Shown here piece after piece: positions 1-5,554 of a stretch of 10,755 bases of DNA. Made by a program: the position numbers and the translations under genes. Below the pieces are notes generated by a model, which did no database searches, was not told where the DNA came from, and worked only from the letters and a program-made list of their open reading frames with translations. The DNA lies in contig JBJTQN010000180.1 of the NCBI GenBank assembly GCA_046075665.1, positions 1-10,755 on the forward strand, in the 5' to 3' direction. The DNA is from CAIRTT01 sp046075665. Its GTDB lineage: Bacteria > Armatimonadota > Armatimonadia > Armatimonadales > Armatimonadaceae. How positions within the stretch are numbered: position 1 is the first letter of the stretch; every line of letters starts with the position of its first letter.

Positions 1-246
1 GTGTTTGAGGTCATACCTAACAGCATTACCGGTGCGCACCGCTGCGACATCGCCTCGCTCAACCATGGCATCCAGGGTGCGATATACCGTCGCCAAACCG
101 ATTTGAAAGCTGCGAACCTTTATCGCACCGTAGATCTCCGAAGCAGTAGGATGGGCACCATGAAGGTCGCCTAGGGCTACCAGCACAGCTTTACGCTGAC
201 TTGTGTTCCGCATGGCTTTGGGCCTATCTACAGAAGTCTCTTTCAT
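1..246 (-). CDS. Fur-family transcriptional regulator, N-terminal part (runs off the window edge)
   Basis: The minus strand reads an open frame from an ATG at 246 to the window edge, giving 82 residues of the N-terminal winged-helix domain. The segment TSQRKAVLVAL and the segment GLATVYRTLDAMVERGDV match the Fur/PerR/Zur family, where the second is the DNA-recognition helix and following turn. A helix with HPTASEIYGAI lies between them. The family represses metal-uptake or oxidative-stress genes using Fe, Zn or Mn as cofactor. The metal-binding C-terminal dimerisation domain lies outside the window, so the metal and subclass cannot be assigned. Another in-frame ATG at 213 (MRNTSQRK) is a possible start and would remove an 11-residue N-terminal extension. 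The gene diverges from the response regulator at 383. The family assignment is firm; the regulatory target is unknown. Confidence 0.87.
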   Translation of the reverse strand, partial: MKETSVDRPKAMRNTSQRKAVLVALGDLHGAHPTASEIYGAIKVRSFQIGLATVYRTLDAMVERGDVAAVRTGNAVRYDLKH

Positions 247-268
247 CTTACTCACACGCGTATATTAC

Positions 269-296
269 ATTATGTCGGTTGGATTCAGAAAGTCAC
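269..296 (-). promoter_or_regulatory. Possible promoter for the Fur-family gene
   Basis: Read on the minus strand, GTGACT (291-296) and CATAAT (269-274) are separated by 16 bases. They resemble -35 and -10 hexamers, with the -10 five of six to consensus, upstream of the ATG at 246. This is inferred from similarity only. No clear Fur-box palindrome was seen in 247-382. Confidence 0.3.
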
Positions 297-299
297 CGC

Positions 300-329
300 T
301 TGCTTCCGTGACAATTCCGACGTTATGCT
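300..329 (+). promoter_or_regulatory. Possible promoter for the response regulator
   Basis: TTGCTT (300-305) and TATGCT (324-329) are spaced by 18 bases, and each matches consensus at four of six positions. They would start transcription about 50 bases before the ATG at 383. The call is weak; the site overlaps the region shared with the divergent Fur-family promoter. Confidence 0.27.
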
Positions 330-382
330 TTTGCAGAATTTACTTACGTGCGAAGTCAATCACCTGTAGAATCGGAGGCACG

Positions 383-751
383 ATGTCAAGCCCACGCATT
401 TTAGTAGCAGATGATGAACCGGCATTGTTACGGCTGCTTGAATTTGTCCTTGGCCGACGAGGATTAGAGATTCATGGCGTTTCCAATGGCAATGCCGCTG
501 TTGAACTCCTAGAGACAAATCCGCCTGATCTTGCAATTCTCGATGTGATGATGCCTGGTCTTGATGGTTATGAAGTGCTGAGATTTATCCGAGACAATCC
601 AGTATTGGCAGGAATTCCAGTCGTGATGTTGACAGCCCGTGCACAGCTCGATGACATCCAACAGGGCCTCTCGCTCGGTGCAGATGCCTACCTTGCGAAG
701 CCATTTGACCCCGAAGAGCTATTGTCTGTCGTAGAATCATTGATAAGTTAG
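383..751 (+). CDS. Single-domain response regulator (receiver only, CheY-like)
   Basis: This 122-residue protein is a complete receiver domain and nothing else. The acidic pair is D10-D11 in ILVADDEP, the phospho-acceptor is D54 in LAILDVMMPGLDG, the switch threonine is T84 in VMLTAR, and the conserved lysine is K106 in AYLAKPF. The final helix ends at residue 122 with no output domain. The ATG at 383 is chosen because GGAGG lies at 374-378 and because the receiver fold begins four residues later. The open frame extends upstream to 203, but that extension has no family match and crosses the intergenic region. Such proteins act in phosphorelays or bind a partner such as a motor, kinase or enzyme. 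No histidine kinase is adjacent, so the partner is unknown. It is divergent from the Fur-family gene, and the gap to the next gene is 53 bases. Confidence 0.92.
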   Translation: MSSPRILVADDEPALLRLLEFVLGRRGLEIHGVSNGNAAVELLETNPPDLAILDVMMPGLDGYEVLRFIRDNPVLAGIPVVMLTARAQLDDIQQGLSLGADAYLAKPFDPEELLSVVESLIS

Positions 752-804
752 TAGCTTTACACCGTTGATGCATTGCTACGAGACGACTGTTGGAGGGTAA
801 GGCG

Positions 805-1503
805 ATGTCGGTAAGTACTGAAGAAGCGTGGGTTGTAGAGCCAGAGCTCAGGGATCGGCCACCCAGACGTATTGCTGCAGCTGATCGAGTTGATTACAAC
901 AAGCCATCTACACAGATTCTCACCATCTCATCCGGTGCAGTAATCATCACCGGCCTTGCAGTGTTTGCTGCGGGTCTGGTTATGAAACAATTTGCGTTTG
1001 TGATTGCCGGTGTCGTGGTCGCACTTGGTGGTATGGCCGGAATAGTTGTCTTTCCTGGAAAGGGCAAGGCATATGAGACCAAGGTGAATCGCCTCGTGGA
1101 AGTCGGAATTCCTGTACCCGCACGCCTCCTTGCTGCTGAGAATCGCGGAACCGAAGGGGGAAACCAACGGTTTGTAAAGTTCCAGTATCAGGTTCCAGGA
1201 CAGGATGAACCCCGACACGGTGACACTTTGGTTGATTACCGTGCACTTCCAAAGACAATCCCTAGCCTGGTCACAGCACTTGTCGACCCGGAAACATACG
1301 AATGCGAACTCTACATCGCATTACCGGTAAAAGCGATAGCAAAACCCCTTGACAGGTCAGCACAGGCAACAGTCGATACAGCCGAAGCCAAACCAACGAG
1401 TACGGAGATGGGATCGATGTCGACAGACCCTGCTATCGTCGTAAAACGTAAGGTAGAAACGGCACCTGAACAAAACGGTGAGAAGCGCGAATCGTACGAG
1501 TAG
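805..1503 (+). CDS. Two-helix membrane protein of unknown function (DUF3592-like soluble part, tentative)
   Basis: This 232-residue protein is not confidently recognised. Residues 1-35 are hydrophilic and rich in charged residues. Two hydrophobic segments, about 37-60 and 63-83, form a helical hairpin in the membrane. A soluble region of about residues 92-173 follows. Its pattern VGIPVPARLLAAENRG, a strand-rich stretch (FVKFQYQV), then TALVDPETYECELYIAL recalls the small beta domain of DUF3592-type membrane proteins, but this is only a resemblance. The tail (180-232) is low-complexity and rich in Thr, Ser, Lys and Glu. The start at ATG 805 is preferred over TTG 790 because GGAGGG at 792-797 sits seven bases before it. 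It lies between the response regulator and the pyr leader, and no terminator separates its end from that leader. Its function is unknown. Confidence 0.8.
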   Translation: MSVSTEEAWVVEPELRDRPPRRIAAADRVDYNKPSTQILTISSGAVIITGLAVFAAGLVMKQFAFVIAGVVVALGGMAGIVVFPGKGKAYETKVNRLVEVGIPVPARLLAAENRGTEGGNQRFVKFQYQVPGQDEPRHGDTLVDYRALPKTIPSLVTALVDPETYECELYIALPVKAIAKPLDRSAQATVDTAEAKPTSTEMGSMSTDPAIVVKRKVETAPEQNGEKRESYE

Positions 1504-1506
1504 GCG

Positions 1507-1533
1507 TTGTATTACGCCTGTACGGGTGATAAC
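1507..1533 (+). promoter_or_regulatory. Weak candidate promoter for the pyr operon
   Basis: GATAAC (1528-1533) resembles a -10 hexamer at four of six positions. TTGTAT (1507-1512), 15 bases upstream, is a poor -35. A start near 1540 would place the whole PyrR leader fold at the 5' end of the transcript, as expected for attenuation. The evidence is positional more than sequence-based, and transcription from the preceding gene is also possible. Confidence 0.22.
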
Positions 1534-1558
1534 GTACGTCTGGTTGTAGTTCCTTGGT

Positions 1559-1576
1559 GATGCCCTGTGAGGCATC
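1559..1576 (+). promoter_or_regulatory. PyrR recognition hairpin 1
   Basis: GATGCC pairs perfectly with GGCATC (six base pairs) and displays the hexaloop CUGUGA at 1565-1570. This fits the CNGNGA terminal loop that the PyrR RNA-binding family recognises. Confidence 0.75.
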
Positions 1577-1578
1577 TT

Positions 1579-1594
1579 CCGTCCTGTGAGACGG
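1579..1594 (+). promoter_or_regulatory. PyrR recognition hairpin 2
   Basis: CCGTC pairs perfectly with GACGG (five base pairs) and displays the same CUGUGA hexaloop at 1584-1589 as hairpin 1. The stem sequence differs from that of hairpin 1 while the loop is identical, which points to selection on the loop. Its 3' arm (1593-1594) overlaps the antiterminator left arm, so this hairpin and the antiterminator cannot both form fully. Confidence 0.75.
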
Positions 1595-1661
1595 GCAAGG
1601 GTGCCGGAAAGCACCGGATGCATGCAATGTTGGCGCTTGCGCCCATGACGTGCCCTTGTCC
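1593..1661 (+). promoter_or_regulatory. pyr antiterminator
   Basis: GGGCAAGGGTGC (1593-1604) can pair over 12 continuous positions, including three G-U pairs, with GTGCCCTTGTCC (1650-1661). The latter is the 5' arm of the terminator, so the two structures exclude each other. A small hairpin, GGTGC/GCACC at 1600-1604/1611-1615, would further compete for the left arm. In the absence of bound PyrR the antiterminator should form and let polymerase through to pyrR. The structure is read from complementarity; relative stabilities were not computed. Confidence 0.68.
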
Positions 1662-1686
1662 TCGAATGGGACAAGGGCACGTTTTG
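1648..1686 (+). terminator. Attenuator terminator before pyrR
   Basis: Arms at 1648-1661 and 1669-1682 are perfectly complementary over 14 base pairs around a seven-base loop, the strongest hairpin in the leader. A T-run at 1682-1685 follows, short for an intrinsic terminator. It ends 17 bases before the pyrR start and leaves the ribosome binding site free. Its 5' arm is shared with the antiterminator. Confidence 0.82.
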
Positions 1687-1702
1687 CATTGAGAGGTACA
1701 CG

Positions 1703-2230
1703 ATGGCAGTGATGGATAGCGGGGATATCCGGCGGGCCGTATCCCGGATAGCACACGAAATTGTTGAACGGAATAAGGGCGCACATGATGTCGTCCTCAT
1801 CGGCGTCCTTCGCCGCGGGCTGCCCCTCGCCGAGCGACTCGCAAGCCGAATTATGCAGATTGAATGCGCTCCGGTACAGTTCGGGGGACTGGATATTACT
1901 GATTACAGGGATGACAACGCAGCACGGTCCGTCGATTCCAACGCCTCGTCTATCGACTTTGATGTCACCGGCAAAATAGTCGTCCTGGTTGATGATGTCC
2001 TCTACACCGGCAGGACTGTAAATGCGGCGATGACCGCAATCTCCAATTATGGGCGTCCTGCCGCAATCCAGCTCGCTGTTCTCGTTGATAGGGGGCACCG
2101 CGAACTACCGATTCGCGCTGATTACGTTGGAAAGAATGTTCCAACATCTAGGTCTGAGCGTATCGATGTTCAACTGGGTGATTCCGATGCCAATGACTGT
2201 GTCCTGATTACAAAGCGGGAGGGAGTTTGA
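1703..2230 (+). CDS. pyrR: PyrR: pyr operon RNA-binding attenuator protein / uracil phosphoribosyltransferase
   Basis: This 175-residue protein has the normal length and layout of PyrR, a type I phosphoribosyltransferase fold used as a UMP/UTP-sensing RNA-binding protein. The PRPP-binding loop is at about residues 93-105 (VLVDDVLYTGRT). Other family marks are VLIGVLRRGLPLAERLA (31-47), DITDYRDD (64-71), and the C-terminal VDRGHRELPIRADYVGKN (128-145). It binds the nascent leader RNA at CNGNGA loops and favours termination when uridine nucleotides are plentiful; many members also convert uracil and PRPP to UMP. Such loops are present just upstream at 1565-1570 and 1584-1589, which supports an active regulatory role. 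The start at ATG 1703 follows GAGAGG at 1691-1696 by six bases. Its stop overlaps the pyrB start by one base. Confidence 0.96.
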   Translation: MAVMDSGDIRRAVSRIAHEIVERNKGAHDVVLIGVLRRGLPLAERLASRIMQIECAPVQFGGLDITDYRDDNAARSVDSNASSIDFDVTGKIVVLVDDVLYTGRTVNAAMTAISNYGRPAAIQLAVLVDRGHRELPIRADYVGKNVPTSRSERIDVQLGDSDANDCVLITKREGV

Positions 2231-3168
2231 TGGCAACGCCAATCGCAGGAACAGACCTTCTCGGTCTCAAGGGCTTAGAGCGGGAGACGCTAAATCACTA
2301 CCTCGCAAAAGCCGCTGAGTTTGAACAGATTATCCGCCGGGATATAAAGAAGGTTCCTACGCTCCGCGGCAAATCGGTTATCACACTATTCTACGAAAAC
2401 TCAACCCGTACGCGTACATCGTTCGAAGCCGCAGGCAAATACATGTCTGCAGATGTCATCAACATCAGTGGATCAACATCCAGCACGACAAAGGGCGAAT
2501 CACTCAGGGACACCTTTCTTACGCTACAGGCACTGACCGCTGACTGCATCATCATGCGTACCCCGTATTCCGGAGCGCCTGAGCAGGCCGCTGCGTGGGT
2601 CGACGTACCTGTTATCAATGCCGGTGATGGCATGCACGAGCATCCAACCCAAGGACTTCTCGATGCGTATACCATTCAAAGCGTTAAAGGACCTCTGGAT
2701 GGACTTAAGGTCGCAATCGTCGGGGATGTAGCCCATTCACGTGTTGCACGCTCCAATATCTGGGGGCTCTCGACACTAGGTGCCGATGTTCACATTGTTG
2801 GGCCAAACACTCTGATGCCGCGTGATATCCATCAGCTTCCCGTCACCGTACATAACTCGCTTGAGAGTGGACTTGCGGGTGCCGACGTCGTGATGGTGCT
2901 TCGCCTCCAGCTTGAGCGGATGAACAAAGCGCTTTTTCCTACGGCACGTGAATATCACATGACATTCGGGATTAACGAAGCGACGCTGCGCTATGCAAAG
3001 CCCGATGCAATTGTTATGCACCCAGGTCCAATGAACCGCGGTCTGGAAATTGGTGGGGACCTCCCGGATGGACATCAAAGTGTTGTCTGTCAGCAAGTGA
3101 CATCCGGCGTCGCCGTACGGATGGCAGCTTTGTACCTCTTACTTGGCGCGGATGATATTGAAGGATAA
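2230..3168 (+). CDS. pyrB: Aspartate carbamoyltransferase catalytic subunit
   Basis: The enzyme condenses carbamoyl phosphate with aspartate to carbamoyl aspartate, the committed step of pyrimidine synthesis, in the cytoplasm. The 312 residues include the carbamoyl-phosphate motif STRTR (58-62), the flexible loop SSTTKGES (84-91) with its catalytic lysine, R110 in IIMRTP, HEHPTQ (136-141), the domain-linking VGDVAHSRVARS (164-175), and HPGPMNRG (264-271). The length is normal for class B/C catalytic chains. No pyrI regulatory subunit follows, as is usual where PyrR controls the operon. The ATG at 2230 overlaps the pyrR stop (TGATG) and has GGGAGGGAG at 2217-2225, so translational coupling is likely. 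A TTG at 2227 would add one residue. Confidence 0.97.
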   Translation: MATPIAGTDLLGLKGLERETLNHYLAKAAEFEQIIRRDIKKVPTLRGKSVITLFYENSTRTRTSFEAAGKYMSADVINISGSTSSTTKGESLRDTFLTLQALTADCIIMRTPYSGAPEQAAAWVDVPVINAGDGMHEHPTQGLLDAYTIQSVKGPLDGLKVAIVGDVAHSRVARSNIWGLSTLGADVHIVGPNTLMPRDIHQLPVTVHNSLESGLAGADVVMVLRLQLERMNKALFPTAREYHMTFGINEATLRYAKPDAIVMHPGPMNRGLEIGGDLPDGHQSVVCQQVTSGVAVRMAALYLLLGADDIEG

Positions 3169-3186
3169 GTGAAACGGACGAAAAAT

Positions 3187-4464
3187 ATGAAAACCATACT
3201 CTTGCAAGGCGGTCATGTTGTCGATCCTGCTAATCAAATTGATGGCATTTCTGATGTTCTGATCGAAAACGGTGTCATCAGTGCCGTCGGACAAAATTTG
3301 GAGATTCCTTCCGGTTCCGATATTCGGGACTGCACCGGTCTCATCGTCACCCCAGGACTGATTGACATCCATGTCCACCTGCGTGAGCCCGGACAGGAGT
3401 ACAAGGAAGATCTTTTTTCTGGTCTCGGAGCCGCCGCTGTCGGTGGCTTTACTGGAGTTGCCTGTATGCCAAACACTGCGCCGGTTATTGACTCCGCACC
3501 AATCTTAAGAGACCTTGTAACGCGTGCTAAAGCCGTCCGAAAGTCTCGTCTCTGGGTTATTGCCGCGCTGTCAAAAGGTATGAAAAACCACGAACTTACC
3601 GAAATGGCAGACCTCAAGGCAGCAGGTGCCGTTGCAGTGTCCGATGATGCCTACCAGGTTCAGGATCCATTATTTCTTCGGCGGGCCATGGAATATGCCG
3701 CAATGGTAGACCTCCCAGTACTCCTCCATTGTGAAAACACGACGCTGTCTGAAGGTGGAGTCATGAACGAGGGCGTGATTTCTACAGACCTTGGTCTAAA
3801 GGGGCTCCCGCGGGAGGCCTACGAATTAGATGTAGCACGGGCAGGCCTGCTTGCGATGTTGACAGGTGCCAAAACACATATTCTTCACGTCTCAACCCGC
3901 GGCGAAGCAGAGCTCGTACAGCACTTCAAGCTTAAGGGCGCTCCACTCACAGCTGAAACAGGACCGCATTACTGGTGCATAACCGATGAAGCCGTAACTG
4001 GCTACAACACGCATGCCAAAATGAACCCGCCGTTACGCACACAGAATGACTGTGAGGCCATGGCTGATGCCGTCGCCAATGGCATCATGGATGCCATTGC
4101 AACCGATCACGCTCCACACGCAGGTTACGAAAAGGCGCAGGAGTTTGCCCTGGCACCGTTTGGAATCGTTGGTCTGGAAACGAGTCTTGCCCTTGGTGTG
4201 ACACACCTCGTCAAGACCGGAAAGGTTACCTGGACACGGTTTATCGATGCGATGTCAACGCAACCGGCAAAGATTATTGGTGTTGATGCCGGGACCTTGA
4301 CACCGGGTAAAGCTGCCGATGTTACGGTGATTGATCCCAATGTTAGTTGGACTGTCAAGGCATCCGAGTTCGTATCAAAAGGAAGAAACACACCTTTTGA
4401 TGGTGTCAAACTCATGGGACGCGCTGTTTTGACCATTGTTGCTGGGGAGGTTGTTCATGGCTGA
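3187..4464 (+). CDS. pyrC: Dihydroorotase, type I
   Basis: This zinc amidohydrolase cyclises carbamoyl aspartate to dihydroorotate. It has 425 residues, typical of the longer class I bacterial enzymes. Metal ligands visible are H62 and H64 in IDIHVHLREPGQ, D154 in VSDDAYQ, H181 in LLHCEN, H234 in ILHVST, and catalytic D307 in ATDHAPH. R66 and N96 (CMPNT) bind substrate in the family. No active-site residue is missing. The start is uncertain: GTG at 3169 directly abuts the pyrB stop and would add six residues. ATG 3187 is chosen because GGACG at 3176-3180 is well spaced and the family normally starts two to eight residues before the first strand (ILLQGGHVV). In some bacteria class I dihydroorotase assembles with PyrB. 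The 3' end overlaps carA by eight bases. Confidence 0.96.
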   Translation: MKTILLQGGHVVDPANQIDGISDVLIENGVISAVGQNLEIPSGSDIRDCTGLIVTPGLIDIHVHLREPGQEYKEDLFSGLGAAAVGGFTGVACMPNTAPVIDSAPILRDLVTRAKAVRKSRLWVIAALSKGMKNHELTEMADLKAAGAVAVSDDAYQVQDPLFLRRAMEYAAMVDLPVLLHCENTTLSEGGVMNEGVISTDLGLKGLPREAYELDVARAGLLAMLTGAKTHILHVSTRGEAELVQHFKLKGAPLTAETGPHYWCITDEAVTGYNTHAKMNPPLRTQNDCEAMADAVANGIMDAIATDHAPHAGYEKAQEFALAPFGIVGLETSLALGVTHLVKTGKVTWTRFIDAMSTQPAKIIGVDAGTLTPGKAADVTVIDPNVSWTVKASEFVSKGRNTPFDGVKLMGRAVLTIVAGEVVHG

Positions 4465-5554
4465 GGCAGTTCTCGTGCTCTCTGATGGGAGTGTATTCAA
4501 AGGCCAGCATTTTGGTGCCGCCGGGACAACTTCTGGTGAGGTTGTGTTCAACACAGGGATGACCGGGTATCAAGAGGCACTAACTGACCCTTCATATGCG
4601 GGCCAGCTCCTGACGATGACGTACCCTCTGGTGGGAAACTACGGTGTTGCCGACGTTGACATCGAGAGCAATGGCGTCCAAGTCGCAGGATTTGTTGTGA
4701 GAACCCTAGCGGATGTAGCATCCAACTGGCGGATGCAAGGGACGCTGCATGATTATCTGGTATCCAGTGGGACTGTTGGTGTTCATGGGATTGACACTCG
4801 GCAGTTGACGCGTGTTATTCGGGCAGAAGGCGTGATGATGGGGGCAATTAGCTCCACGAAATCTGCCGGAGAATTGCTGGAACAACTACAGAAGTCAACA
4901 AGCGGCTATGATCAAATCGATTGGGTAGACCGCGTCACAACTAAACAACCGTATACTTGGGGGCCATCGGAAGCTGATGCCCGATTCCACGTTGCTGTCC
5001 TCGACTGTGGAATCAAGTTTAATATTCTCCGGTCGCTTGCATCAAGAGGCGTACGAACGACTGTATTCCCAGCATCTACTCCTGCTGCTGACTTGATTGC
5101 GTTGAACCCGGATGGTTACTTCCTTTCTCCCGGTCCGGGAGATCCAGCGTTGCTAGGATATGCAATCGATACAGTCAAGACGTTAATTCATGCTGGGAAA
5201 CCGGTTATGGGCATCTGTCTCGGTAACCAACTCCTTGGGTGCGCACTCGGTGGTCGTACCTATAAGTTGCCATTCGGACACCGTGGTGCAAACCATCCGG
5301 TAAAAGACTTACTCACCGGCAAAGTCGTTATTACGAGTCAAAATCACGGGTATGCGCTCGACCCGGAATCGCTTCCTACAGCCGATGTTGAAGTGACCCA
5401 AATTAACTTGAACGACGGCACAGTCGAAGGTCTTCGACATCGACATCTACCTGTCTTTTCAATCCAGTATCACCCCGAGGCATCACCGGGACCACACGAT
5501 TCAAACCACTACTTTGACCAATTTTTATCAAGTATGGAAGCTGCACAGGGATAA
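4457..5554 (+). CDS. carA: Carbamoyl phosphate synthase small (glutaminase) subunit
   Basis: CarA hydrolyses glutamine and channels the ammonia to the large subunit. The 365 residues comprise the CarA-specific N-terminal domain (about 1-150, with EVVFNTGMTGYQE at 28-40 and TYPLVGNYG at 55-63) and a class I glutamine amidotransferase domain (about 176-360). The catalytic cysteine is C254 in GICLGNQ, and H339 and E341 in QYHPEA complete the triad. The interface segment FGHRGANHPV is at 273-282. The residue after the nucleophile-elbow glycine is N257, where E. coli has histidine; both occur in the family. ATG 4457 has GGGGAGG at 4444-4450 and overlaps the pyrC stop by eight bases; a TTG at 4436 is less likely. 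carB is not next, as it usually would be; a membrane protein gene intervenes. Confidence 0.97.
   Translation: MAEAVLVLSDGSVFKGQHFGAAGTTSGEVVFNTGMTGYQEALTDPSYAGQLLTMTYPLVGNYGVADVDIESNGVQVAGFVVRTLADVASNWRMQGTLHDYLVSSGTVGVHGIDTRQLTRVIRAEGVMMGAISSTKSAGELLEQLQKSTSGYDQIDWVDRVTTKQPYTWGPSEADARFHVAVLDCGIKFNILRSLASRGVRTTVFPASTPAADLIALNPDGYFLSPGPGDPALLGYAIDTVKTLIHAGKPVMGICLGNQLLGCALGGRTYKLPFGHRGANHPVKDLLTGKVVITSQNHGYALDPESLPTADVEVTQINLNDGTVEGLRHRHLPVFSIQYHPEASPGPHDSNHYFDQFLSSMEAAQG

Larger units (their letters stand above)
1551..1604 (+). promoter_or_regulatory. PyrR-binding anti-antiterminator (three-way junction with two hexaloops)
   Basis: Bases CCTTG at 1552-1556 can pair with CAAGG at 1596-1600, with an extra U-G pair 1551/1601. 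This closes a stem around two hairpins at 1559-1576 and 1579-1594. The junction linkers are very short: two bases, two bases and one base. This fold sequesters 1593-1600, most of the left arm of the antiterminator (1593-1604). PyrR bound to UMP or UTP is known to stabilise such an anti-antiterminator and thereby cause termination. The pairings are read directly; the ligand response is inferred from the adjacent pyrR gene and the loop consensus. Confidence 0.7.

Noticed and set aside
203..382. Upstream extension of the response regulator by 60 residues
   Set aside because: It overlaps the divergent Fur-family gene and the shared promoter region. The internal ATG at 383 has a good ribosome binding site, and the receiver domain begins there.
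751..779. GTAGC/GCTAC inverted repeat after the response regulator as a terminator
   Set aside because: It has only five base pairs around a 19-base loop with no T-tract.
1503..1518. GGCGT/ACGCC hairpin overlapping the stop at 1501-1503 as a terminator
   Set aside because: The stem has five base pairs and no T-run follows, so it is too weak to call a terminator.
1433..2098. Long minus-strand open frame of 221 codons across the pyr leader and pyrR
   Set aside because: It lies antisense to the clearly coding pyrR and spans the attenuator hairpins. Its translation shows no family motif, so it is a shadow of the pyrR codon pattern.
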